Assembly (NCBI GenBank): GCA_021850505.1
Contig: JAJZLW010000054.1
Span: 1-21,752, forward strand
Reading direction: 5' to 3'
DNA length: 21,752 nt
DNA from: Thermoplasmata archaeon
Lineage (GTDB): Archaea; Thermoplasmatota; Thermoplasmata; Thermoplasmatales; Thermoplasmataceae
This document shows positions 9,191 through 16,055 of this stretch, piece by piece. The position numbers and the translations under genes are program-made. The notes below the pieces were generated by a model. It saw nothing but the letters and a program-made list of their open reading frames with translations, did no database searches and had not been told where the DNA came from. Numbering within the stretch: the stretch's first letter is position 1; every line of letters begins with the position of its first letter.

Positions 9191-9607
9191 TCAGAATCTG
9201 CCGGAGGCAAGGACCGCAGTCAATCCAGAAGATATAAGAAGTGTGGTGAAGGCGAGTGAAACTCCAAAAGAACTCCCCGTCCCTGACGCACCGAAGCCAA
9301 ACAGGTAGGCAATCGCGTTGATTGAACTGGTCTTGTATTCAGAAACTGGAAGACCCAAAAGTGCATCTGCCACCATGGCAACTGTTCCCAACGCTGAAAA
9401 AAAGCCAATGTATCTGGTCATAACATTTTTTCTCGTCAGGAGAAGAAGGGATAATAGAATAAGATCCAGGACCAGGTAGCCAATCAGTGCAACCCAGTGA
9501 ATATAACCGAAAGACTTGAGAATTGAATCAAAAAATGTAAGGTATAGGCCTGCGGAGATCTGAATGGCAAGCATCAGGGTAAACACCCATAGTTTAAAGC
9601 GTCTCAC
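9191..9607 (-). CDS. Small four-helix membrane protein, function unknown
   Basis: This 138-residue protein has four hydrophobic segments (about residues 6-26, 35-57, 67-85 and 112-133), with the N-terminus Arg/Lys-rich (MRRFK) and probably inside. The start is a GTG, with no clear Shine-Dalgarno. I do not recognise a named family. It aligns by eye with the protein at 18572-19036: HW-x2-L at the start of helix 2, a VAD near the end of helix 3, and a YLFG stretch before helix 4 occur in the same order and at similar spacing, so the two are probably distant paralogues. It lies between the M61 gene and a divergent nucleotidyltransferase-like gene; neither neighbour suggests a function. Confidence 0.6.
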   Translation of the reverse strand: MRRFKLWVFTLMLAIQISAGLYLTFFDSILKSFGYIHWVALIGYLVLDLILLSLLLLTRKNVMTRYIGFFSALGTVAMVADALLGLPVSEYKTSSINAIAYLFGFGASGTGSSFGVSLAFTTLLISSGLTAVLASGRF

Positions 9608-9721
9608 AATCAGATATCGAAAGATTGAGAATAAACATTTTTAGGGAAAAGCAGAAAATTGTTCCTATATTATGATAATAGAAGCAAAAGGGTAATATGT
9701 CTGATTTGATAATTAAGTTAA

Positions 9722-10363
9722 ATGTCAGATTCCAGTGAGCAATCAAGTGGCCGGATCCAGTCACCATACGATCTGAAACTATCCAAAATTAATTACGGCC
9801 TCGAGTTTCTTGACAGGCTCCGTCTCGACACGATCGTTTTTGCTGGAATCAGCGGGTCCGTCTCTTACCTGCCAAAGGAGAATGATGACGTAGATATTTT
9901 CCTCATTACTGAAGATGATGCCTTATGGAGTGTTATTGCACGTGCTTTCCTACTAAGACGATCACTTAGGATGCACGAGATATGTATCTCCCTATGTATG
10001 TCAAGGTCATATGCCATGCAGTATTTTTCAAATATAGAAGAAGAACTCATAATATCAGACGCCAATCATGTAATACCTGTCCACGGTCATGATTTTTACA
10101 GATATTTGCTTTCGATAATGGGAAAAAAGGAAAACGTTCTTAACGAAAGAAACCAGAAAAGCAGAATTAGCCTGCGCAGGGCAGTTCTTTTCTCGGCAAT
10201 GTCATCATTTTTGCTCTTAAAGGGATATTTCGTGAATTTTGGGCTTAAAAGGAACGGCAAATCAGCGGAAGCATTCAAAACGCTCGCTGCGAAGGACTAT
10301 TTTATACTCGACTCAGAAAAATACAGGAGGCTTAAGAGCAAGGCAGCGGGTGAGCCTTTATGA
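9722..10363 (+). CDS. Nucleotidyltransferase-fold protein coupled to a glycosyltransferase
   Basis: The 213-residue protein carries the signature of the DNA polymerase beta-like nucleotidyltransferase superfamily: G45-S46, nine residues, then D56-V-D58 in a strand (SGSVSYLPKENDDVDIFLI). These residues normally bind metal and nucleotide. I could not find a clear third catalytic aspartate in the strand that follows (HEICISLCMS), so it may be inactive or use another residue. The C-terminal half is helical and basic with one moderately hydrophobic stretch (about 151-166). Its stop overlaps the start of the next gene by four bases (ATGA), so the two are translationally coupled and probably work together. 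A nucleotide or phospho-sugar transfer role in surface glycan synthesis is inference. Confidence 0.6.
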   Translation: MSDSSEQSSGRIQSPYDLKLSKINYGLEFLDRLRLDTIVFAGISGSVSYLPKENDDVDIFLITEDDALWSVIARAFLLRRSLRMHEICISLCMSRSYAMQYFSNIEEELIISDANHVIPVHGHDFYRYLLSIMGKKENVLNERNQKSRISLRRAVLFSAMSSFLLLKGYFVNFGLKRNGKSAEAFKTLAAKDYFILDSEKYRRLKSKAAGEPL

Positions 10364-11235
10364 TAGCAGAAGCGCTGGTCTTTTCATATGACGATGAGAC
10401 TGGTCTCAGAAACCTTATGCCAGCGATTCTACGATCAGGCTTTGATCAGGTTGTGATATCATACGGTTCATCTGATCCAGGCTCCTACAGATTCCTTGAG
10501 CAGTATTCGGACAGGGTAACTCTGGTGAGGGAGAACAGGAGACTGGGAAAACCATCTGCTTTCAATGCAGCAAGGAATTTTTTGAAAGGGGACGTTTTAT
10601 TCATGATGTCCTCAGATATCCAGGTATGCTCGTTCGAAGTTAAGAGAACGCTTTCACTCTTTAATGATAATGTGGGCGCGATCGTGCCACCTGTCGTTCC
10701 GGCTGAAAGGCCTGGCATCGTTAACAAAACGGGCGAGTTATTATGGCATATAAGAGACAGTTTCCTTCGCATCATCAGCAGGAAGGGAGACGGAGTTCAT
10801 GGTGGCGAGCTGCTAATATTCAGGACTGATTTAATAAAACAAATTCCCAATGTTGTTAACGATGAGGAATACATATGCATGGAGATCAGGTATTCAGGAT
10901 ACAAGGTTGTTTTCAGCGAATATCCACTCGTGAGGAATCTAGTACCAGATAATGCCAGAGATTACATAATTCAAAGGGAACGGGTTATCTTCGGTCACCA
11001 GCAGATGAAAAGATTTGGGTTCAGCCCAAAAGTTCTTGACTTTATAGCGCTAGAAGAACCTGTCAATTTCTTCAGTTCAATCCTGACTGCGATGTTCTCA
11101 AAACCAAAACTTGCAATCTACATCTTCCCTCTGGTTTATCTTGAATTGATTTCCATCCTGCGATCAAAGGCATACAGTAAGAGGCCAAACCCGGTCATAT
11201 GGAAATTTGCTGACTCGACCAAGCAAAGAGACTAG
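10360..11235 (+). CDS. Family 2 glycosyltransferase
   Basis: The 291-residue product has a GT-A fold sequence: an N-terminal strand followed by DDETGLRNLMPAI, VISYGSSDPGS (residues 32-42), RLGKPSAFNAARN (61-73) and the metal/nucleotide-sugar site MSSDIQ (83-88). The acceptor-side motif is NDEEY (167-171), followed by RYSGYKV. Such enzymes transfer a sugar from a nucleotide donor in the cytoplasm, often to a lipid. The C-terminal part (about 240-275) is hydrophobic and may sit against the membrane. It shares an ATGA overlap with the preceding nucleotidyltransferase-like gene. Donor and acceptor cannot be told from sequence. Confidence 0.8.
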   Translation: MIAEALVFSYDDETGLRNLMPAILRSGFDQVVISYGSSDPGSYRFLEQYSDRVTLVRENRRLGKPSAFNAARNFLKGDVLFMMSSDIQVCSFEVKRTLSLFNDNVGAIVPPVVPAERPGIVNKTGELLWHIRDSFLRIISRKGDGVHGGELLIFRTDLIKQIPNVVNDEEYICMEIRYSGYKVVFSEYPLVRNLVPDNARDYIIQRERVIFGHQQMKRFGFSPKVLDFIALEEPVNFFSSILTAMFSKPKLAIYIFPLVYLELISILRSKAYSKRPNPVIWKFADSTKQRD

Positions 11236-11273
11236 TAGCGCGATCAGACAACATCTATTACGATATAATCGAT

Positions 11274-11278
11274 GGAGG
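11274..11278 (+). promoter_or_regulatory. Shine-Dalgarno of the aldo-keto reductase gene
   Basis: GGAGG lies four bases before the ATG at 11283. The spacing is short but usable. Its presence suggests the gene is translated from a longer transcript, possibly continuing from the glycosyltransferase gene that ends 47 bases upstream. Confidence 0.45.
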
Positions 11279-11282
11279 CTCC

Positions 11283-12140
11283 ATGGAATATAAGGAGTTT
11301 GGAAACACCGGATTTAAAGTATCGCCCTTTGGTCTGGGAACATATTATGATCCAGGCTGGATTGCAGCCGCAAAATTATTTGGCGTAAGGAGAGGAAGAG
11401 AACAGCATGTGAAGGCGATAAGGACCGGAATAGAAATGGGAATAAATCTGATTGACACGGCAGAGATATACGGCACAGAACAACTTGTCAGCGAAGCGAT
11501 CAAAGCATCCGGAGCGAAGAGGGAAGATCTGTTTATTGCCACAAAAGTATGGAGATCCCATCTTCGCAGAGATGATCTAATCAAAGCCTGTCACAGGAGT
11601 TTGAGGGAACTGAATACTGACTATATTGACCTATACCAGATTCATTTTCCAAACAGTCGAATACAGATTACGGAAACAATGAGCGCGATGGAAGAGCTTC
11701 AACGCCAGGGAAAAATCAGGTATATTGGCATAAGTAACTTCAAGCTTAAGGGAATGATAGAAGCTGAAAACGCATTGAAGGACTCGACAGTTACTTCCAC
11801 TCAGATGCATTACAATGTCGTCCACAGAGATATTGAAAAAGACATCATACCTCACTGCATTGAGAAAAAGATAGCAGTTCTGGCATACTATCCGCTTGCA
11901 CATGGAAAGCTTGGAAGTGACACGGGATTGCCTGATAAAATTGGCAAAATCTCAAAATCGCATGATGGTAAAACGTTATCCCAGATCACACTTAACTGGT
12001 TCTATTCTAAATATGGCAATGTTTTCCCAATACCAAGGGCATCAAACCCGGAGCATGTCAAGGAAAACTGTAATTCTGTCGGCTGGACCCTTTCTGAGGA
12101 AGAGGTCAGATTATTCGAGGAATCTGCAAAAGAGATGTAG
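11283..12140 (+). CDS. Aldo-keto reductase
   Basis: The 285-residue cytoplasmic enzyme is a TIM-barrel NAD(P)H-dependent oxidoreductase of the aldo-keto reductase superfamily. The catalytic tetrad is complete: D58 and Y63 in LIDTAEIYG, K88 in ATKVW and H121 in YQIHFP. Other family motifs are GLGTYYD near the N-terminus, GKIRYIGISNF (about 140-150), and IPRASNPEHVKEN near the C-terminus, where the cofactor phosphate or adenine is usually bound. The length is slightly below the usual 300-330. The substrate cannot be predicted. Position downstream of a glycosyltransferase would fit a sugar- or aldehyde-reducing step, but this is weak inference. Confidence 0.9.
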   Translation: MEYKEFGNTGFKVSPFGLGTYYDPGWIAAAKLFGVRRGREQHVKAIRTGIEMGINLIDTAEIYGTEQLVSEAIKASGAKREDLFIATKVWRSHLRRDDLIKACHRSLRELNTDYIDLYQIHFPNSRIQITETMSAMEELQRQGKIRYIGISNFKLKGMIEAENALKDSTVTSTQMHYNVVHRDIEKDIIPHCIEKKIAVLAYYPLAHGKLGSDTGLPDKIGKISKSHDGKTLSQITLNWFYSKYGNVFPIPRASNPEHVKENCNSVGWTLSEEEVRLFEESAKEM

Positions 12141-12361
12141 CTTGGGCATTCCAAAAAGAAATGGAACAAAAAGCAGAGATTATGGATTAATCTGACGTTA
12201 AGAAGAGAAAATTCATCAATATTTTACTACATTGATTTTTTCCCTATTCTTTGATCATCGCCTTTCTTAACCTCGAAATTAAATAAATTTATCCAATATT
12301 TCTAAAATCCGCACAGTCTTTTTTCTGTGATTTTCGATCGCAACCCTGTAGAACAAATTAT

Positions 12362-12391
12362 AAAAAAAAAGAACTGAGGGGGCCCCTCAGT
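12362..12391 (-). terminator. Hairpin plus T-tract terminator of the 34-residue microprotein gene
   Basis: A perfect inverted repeat with nine-base arms (12373-12381 and 12383-12391, arm ACTGAGGGG) is followed on the minus strand by TTC and an uninterrupted run of nine T (12362-12370). The stop codon at 12387-12389 lies inside the hairpin. This is the form of a bacterial-type intrinsic terminator; archaeal termination needs mainly the T-tract, so the hairpin is a striking addition and may protect the 3' end. Confidence 0.7.
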
Positions 12392-12491
12392 CCTGGTCGT
12401 ACTCGTCGTTATTTGGGTTTAGCTGATCTGCGTGGTTATCCCTGTCATATTCTTCTTTCGTTTTTTCTGGATCACCATCTTTATGCGACAT
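12387..12491 (-). CDS. 34-residue acidic microprotein with NHADQLNPNN motif
   Basis: The ATG at 12491 is preceded by GGGGGTGAG, close to the archaeal anti-16S sequence, with about eight bases of spacing. The 34-codon frame ends in a TGA inside a strong terminator hairpin. The protein is hydrophilic and acidic, made almost only of D, E, K, N, H, R, Q and P, with DNHADQLNPNNDEY near its C-terminus. It has no hydrophobic core or signal. From memory, short proteins with a related 'NxxNQxNPNN' motif occur in other archaea, bacteria and fungi with no known function; I could not check this. A Shine-Dalgarno, a compact frame and a terminator together make it a credible gene despite its size. It is probably intrinsically disordered. 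Confidence 0.65.
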   Translation of the reverse strand: MSHKDGDPEKTKEEYDRDNHADQLNPNNDEYDQD

Positions 12492-12881
12492 CTTCGAACT
12501 CACCCCCACCCTACCATTAAGGGAGGATCAACCAGATTATTTGATGTTTCCTCATATCTCGATGCCGTCGCTCCCGCGAAGTATGTGCTAAAACGACCTC
12601 CTATTAAAGTGCTTGAAGCCAATATTATACTCTGCTGTACAGTCGCTCTTCTCTGGTTATATGTCTTCATGATTGTTCTGTATATATATTTTACTAAAAC
12701 GCGATGTTATATGGTGCTTAAGTCGACACAATAGTTAAAAAAAACATATATAAAAGAGCATTCCTTAAACACAAAGACTAACTTGGAATATTGGAAAAAA
12801 TACAATACATTAGACATGATTCTTGATGACAATTATGATGGCTGAATGCGAAAAATAAAAATCCTACTTTATCTCCGCAAG
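12492..12881. other. Gene-poor AT-rich stretch between microprotein and methylase remnant
   Basis: I see no convincing gene here. A plus-strand frame running 12432-12734 is open, but it is antisense to the better-supported microprotein and has no recognisable motif. The stretch holds one good TATA box (12747-12755) with nothing obvious downstream, and a second TA-rich element near 12680-12691. Confidence 0.5.
12747..12755 (+). promoter_or_regulatory. Orphan TATA box
   Basis: TATATAAAA preceded by a purine-rich AAAAAAAAC, a good match to an archaeal BRE/TATA pair in the plus direction. Transcription would begin near 12775-12780 and run antisense into the methylase remnant. Only a 20-codon TTG frame (12783-12845) lies close behind. 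It could drive a small RNA, or be left from a lost gene. Confidence 0.4.
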
Positions 12882-13602
12882 TTACTTCAATGTCAATAAG
12901 TTAATCTTCAGGCTTTTCTGAATGCTTACTCTTGCAACTTCAACACATGCTCCTTTACCGAATGAAATAGCAACAATTATTCCCTTATTCTTATCGCGCC
13001 GTCCAATTGCCGTTCCAAAGTTGTCTATAAATTTCTCCCTACTTCTTTGCTTTGTTTAACTTTGGTTTGATTAAAGCAAAAAATATAGCCATCTATTCCC
13101 ACAATCCAAGTTTTCTGGCAGTCATCCCACCAAAAATTTTACCAATCCTCCAATTCTGAAACTCAAATATCTGCATTGATCGTATTTTAACCTCTGACCT
13201 GTGAAGTCTGACTATGTCATTCACAGATACGTTTACACCCGATGACACCTTTTTTCTGACAATTAATTTATATTCGCTTCTAGAAACACTCCGCCAATCA
13301 ACTTTCTTTTCATTTTTTGACCGATCATAATATCAGTTTCACAATAACAGAATGTGTAAAGGACTCGATTCCCTTCATTGCCGGAGGCTTTAATTATGGT
13401 CTCAAGTAGAATCTCTATTTTTGTGCATGATATTGCAATCGCTTTTTGACTTACCTGTTTAACTGCATTACGTTTCCCCAGAAATCATCGGGTATCTTTC
13501 CACATAAAACTTGATAATGAGATTTTTTCCTGTCCTCGGTCACTTTTTTCTTTGAACTAATTCACCATTAATATTAACCAATTTAGTGAGCAAATCTTTC
13601 AT
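12882..13602 (-). pseudogene. Decayed site-specific DNA methyltransferase (C-terminal part with PD-(D/E)XK-like domain)
   Basis: The minus strand spells the C-terminal half of an N4/N6-type DNA methyltransferase across at least five frame changes and stops. In order: GKIPDDFWGNVMQLN near 13500; KKRLQYHAQK after an in-frame TAA; EILLETIIKASGNEG (13370-13416); VLYTFCYCETD where intact members have a VLDPFCGCGTT-like SAM loop; EFQNW near 13150-13165; GGMTARKLG; GIDGY; VKQSKEVGRN; FIDNFGTAIGRR; and KGIIVAISFGKGA (12948-12986). The last block resembles the Mrr-like PD-(D/E)XK domain carried by some archaeal methylases, with D-G and K as the nuclease-like residues. The DPPY-bearing N-terminal half is absent. 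Loss of the SAM motif and the frameshifts make it non-functional. It is the remnant of a restriction-modification or solitary methylase gene. The identification rests on motif order recognised by eye. Confidence 0.8.
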
Positions 13603-13662
13603 AGAGCCTTGACATTATTAATGTTAAAAATATAATTTTCAGACTTCGCGTAAAAGTACATA

Positions 13663-13673
13663 TTAATATAAAT
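13663..13673 (+). promoter_or_regulatory. Candidate TATA box of the glycosyltransferase gene at 13690
   Basis: TTAATATAAAT is centred about 22-25 bases before the GTG at 13690, giving a leaderless transcript. No Shine-Dalgarno is present before this start, which agrees. Confidence 0.5.
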
Positions 13674-13689
13674 TGATGATACATATTTT

Positions 13690-14466
13690 GTGGAAGGGGA
13701 TAGAATTTACAGCATATGCATTACAAATTACAATTCTATCAATTCAATACGCCAATCTATAAACAGTATCTATCCTCTTCTTTTAGATGAAAGGTTTGAG
13801 TCGGTTGTAATAGACAATTATAGCAATGATGGCTCATACGAATACCTATCTGATTTATTTAAACAGAATATCATTACATCACTAATCAGGATAAAAAGTA
13901 ACAGAGGCACCGGGAGAAACGAGGCATTCATGCACTCCACAGGTCGATACATAATTGCAAACATCGACATGGATGTAATCTATGATCACAGGAGAATCCT
14001 GAGGGCGATACACGAGTACCATTCAAGATTTGAAGGCAAAGTTCTCTCGGTATATGGTATGATGATTATGCCACGCAAGATCGCCAGCTTACTTGGTGGG
14101 TGGAAGAATCTTGATAGACATGAAGACAACGAGATTGCTTTAAACGCTTTTTCCCGTAATTTGCATGCCCAGGACCTGAGCATAAATGTAGTGATTGATC
14201 ACCTGAACAGAAACAGGAATCATTTGTCAAGAGTTAAAGTTGGATACCTTCACTATAGAGATTTTATGAGAATCGGGTTCAAACCATCAGATGCTGGAAT
14301 TAAGGAGATATTAACGCCTGAGTTCCTCATAGCACTGGTTTTATACAGGTTTAAACCAAACTTCAGATACCGTGAATTTTCCGAATACTTCAAAATCTGG
14401 AAAAGCCAGAAAGTATATGGTGAAATCATTAAAAACGCGGATAAAGTCGAAGAAAATGTTAATTAG
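13690..14466 (+). CDS. Family 2 glycosyltransferase (first gene of a plus-strand pair)
   Basis: The 258-residue product starts at a GTG and goes directly into the GT-A fold: ICITNYNSINSI (residues 9-20), SVVIDNYSNDGSYEYL (38-53), a nucleotide-contact region NRGTGRNEAF (71-80), and the metal-binding NIDMDVIYD (91-99; DMD as the DXD motif). The C-terminal half lacks the usual acceptor ED pair and is basic, with no membrane helices. It is probably a cytoplasmic enzyme using a nucleotide-sugar donor. The methyltransferase gene begins five bases after its stop, so they are likely one transcript, and together would add and then methylate a sugar. That coupling is inference. Its upstream neighbour is the decayed DNA methylase. 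Confidence 0.75.
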   Translation: MEGDRIYSICITNYNSINSIRQSINSIYPLLLDERFESVVIDNYSNDGSYEYLSDLFKQNIITSLIRIKSNRGTGRNEAFMHSTGRYIIANIDMDVIYDHRRILRAIHEYHSRFEGKVLSVYGMMIMPRKIASLLGGWKNLDRHEDNEIALNAFSRNLHAQDLSINVVIDHLNRNRNHLSRVKVGYLHYRDFMRIGFKPSDAGIKEILTPEFLIALVLYRFKPNFRYREFSEYFKIWKSQKVYGEIIKNADKVEENVN

Positions 14467-14471
14467 TTGAA

Positions 14472-15155
14472 ATGATCTATTTGTTTGTGCAACCCCCTGA
14501 TTACGATAACTACGATTACGTAAATGAATGGAAAGACAGGGATATACTCGACCTTGCGGAAAGGAAACTTATTAAGAAACTGGCTGGAAATCCTATTAAA
14601 ACGCTCGAAATGGGTGGTGGTTTTGGAAGAATTACGTCCGTACTGGAGAAAATTAGCGGTGAGACTTATATGGTTGACTTCTCAAGCAGAAATCTAGGAG
14701 AGGCTAAAAAAAGGTTGACCCGTACACATCTGATTCAGTGCGATTTTATGAACCTTCCATTCAAGAACGGTATGTTTGATCTTATAGTAATGGTGAGAGT
14801 TATGCATCATATCAGCAATCCAGCTCATGTCTATAATGAAATAATAAGAGTTGGAAAGAGAGGTGGAACATTGATTCTTTCAGTGCCTTATGCGCCACTT
14901 TCTAAGATGAGGGAGAGAGGGGGAATAAGAGAAGTGACGACGGACCAGGGCATTCACAGAATATTTTATGGTCCGCTTGAATCATATTTCGACAACAGAC
15001 TAAAGCTTGAGGGAATATTTGGAACCGGCCTATTCGATAACAGGATTGGTAAAAGATTGCATAGATTTGCCTTCCTTAGTTCTTTTGACACATCGACCGC
15101 GAAGTTATGGAAATTAAAAAATAATTTATTTCTTAAATTCAGATTTCCTGACTGA
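14472..15155 (+). CDS. SAM-dependent methyltransferase (class I, type 11)
   Basis: This 227-residue protein has the Rossmann-like SAM-binding motif I at TLEMGGGFGR (residues 44-53), motif II acid at YMVDFS (D69), a CDFMNLPF loop (90-97), and FDLIVMVRVMHHISNP (102-117), typical of small-molecule methyltransferases that act on ubiquinone-like, sugar or lipid acceptors. It directly follows a family 2 glycosyltransferase gene, which suggests a glycan acceptor. Its last 30 bases overlap the 3' end of the convergent glycosyltransferase gene (15126-16055), so the two mRNAs would be complementary at their ends. Confidence 0.8.
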   Translation: MIYLFVQPPDYDNYDYVNEWKDRDILDLAERKLIKKLAGNPIKTLEMGGGFGRITSVLEKISGETYMVDFSSRNLGEAKKRLTRTHLIQCDFMNLPFKNGMFDLIVMVRVMHHISNPAHVYNEIIRVGKRGGTLILSVPYAPLSKMRERGGIREVTTDQGIHRIFYGPLESYFDNRLKLEGIFGTGLFDNRIGKRLHRFAFLSSFDTSTAKLWKLKNNLFLKFRFPD

Positions 15156-16055
15156 CTCAAACAAACCAATTGCAAGATTTTCAATCAACTTTTTCCTGTT
15201 TTTCTCCCCAAGAAGGATATAAGTTAACAGATTTGGAAGAATGAACTTCATTGAATGAAGAAGTGCTTTCCAGACAAAAAACATTTCATTCGAATGCACT
15301 TCGCGCATATAGGAAAACCAGTTAGAGATCTCAAGCTTCACACGTTCCGGATCATTGCGGGCATGAACCGACCAGTAACCGAATTTTCCCGGTAAAGTGA
15401 CATCATGATATATCTTTGCGTATGACGTTGCGATTACTCTGAAACCTGCCGATTTTAGTTTTAGTGCTAGGTCCCCGGAACTGTTTACCTTCAGATCAGT
15501 GCTAAAACCGTTTACACTTAACAGGGCTTTCCTTTCTATCATGCTTGAATTCGGGAGCGCGTCAACATCGTATAATCTGTTTTCCAGTTCAACATTTCTC
15601 ATGTTATTTCTGCCTATCAGATCATGCTCCCATTTTCCCTTTTTGAACGGTGTCGCATATACCCAGACAAGTTCAGGGTTGGCAAGATACATAGCTGAAG
15701 GCATAACCGCTGCCACGTCATCCTGCGAAGAAAAGGCATCAATTACAGGCTGAAACGTTTCCGCACCAACTACATTATCATCGTCAATAAAGAAAAGGTA
15801 ATCAGATGAAGCAAGCCTAGCTCCAATATTCTTTGCATGGGAAATGAATATCCTGAAAGAAATTTTCACATGAATAATTCTAATTCCCTCTATGGGTTTT
15901 ATGCTGGAATGAACCTCAGAATCATCTATTATAATTATTTCTTTTAGCTTATCAACTCTGTGTTCTTCAATGCTTTTCAATAATGTGTTCAGTTTTGAAT
16001 GCCTGTTGTGAGTGGGTATAATGATGCTGAAGGATTCTACCATATTATGATTCAT
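15126..16055 (-). CDS. Family 2 glycosyltransferase (minus-strand operon)
   Basis: The 309-residue enzyme shows a textbook GT2 N-terminal half: FSIIIPTHNRHSKLNTLLKSI (residues 9-29), IIIIDDSE (40-47), HAKNIGARLASSDYLFFIDDDN (73-94; DDD as the DXD motif), and an acceptor-side SSGDLALKLKSAGF (about 197-210). Near the C-terminus a hydrophobic stretch (ILPNLLTYILLG) could touch the membrane. It lies at the end of a minus-strand run of three genes (17902 to 15126). Its ATG overlaps the end of the preceding methyltransferase gene by 11 bases; a second ATG (16043) would remove the overlap. It probably elongates the same glycan that the upstream methyltransferases modify (inference). Confidence 0.8.
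   Translation of the reverse strand: MNHNMVESFSIIIPTHNRHSKLNTLLKSIEEHRVDKLKEIIIIDDSEVHSSIKPIEGIRIIHVKISFRIFISHAKNIGARLASSDYLFFIDDDNVVGAETFQPVIDAFSSQDDVAAVMPSAMYLANPELVWVYATPFKKGKWEHDLIGRNNMRNVELENRLYDVDALPNSSMIERKALLSVNGFSTDLKVNSSGDLALKLKSAGFRVIATSYAKIYHDVTLPGKFGYWSVHARNDPERVKLEISNWFSYMREVHSNEMFFVWKALLHSMKFILPNLLTYILLGEKNRKKLIENLAIGLFESVRKSEFKK

Noticed and set aside
12303..12340. CACAG/CTGTG hairpin with a T-rich loop as a possible small RNA or terminator
   Set aside because: Five-base arms and an eight-base loop are weak, and it lies too far from the aldo-keto reductase stop to be assigned.
12432..12734. Plus-strand frame of 100 codons
   Set aside because: It is antisense to the better-supported 34-residue gene, has no ribosome site or promoter at a useful place, and its hydrophobic end comes from AT-rich non-coding DNA.
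12783..12845. 20-codon frame starting with TTG behind the orphan TATA box
   Set aside because: Too short, no ribosome site, spacing slightly long for a leaderless start, and no recognisable sequence.
13612..13624. Inverted repeat ACATTA-T-TAATGT
   Set aside because: Short and AT-rich, at a level expected by chance in this region; no partner copy was found to mark a mobile-element end.
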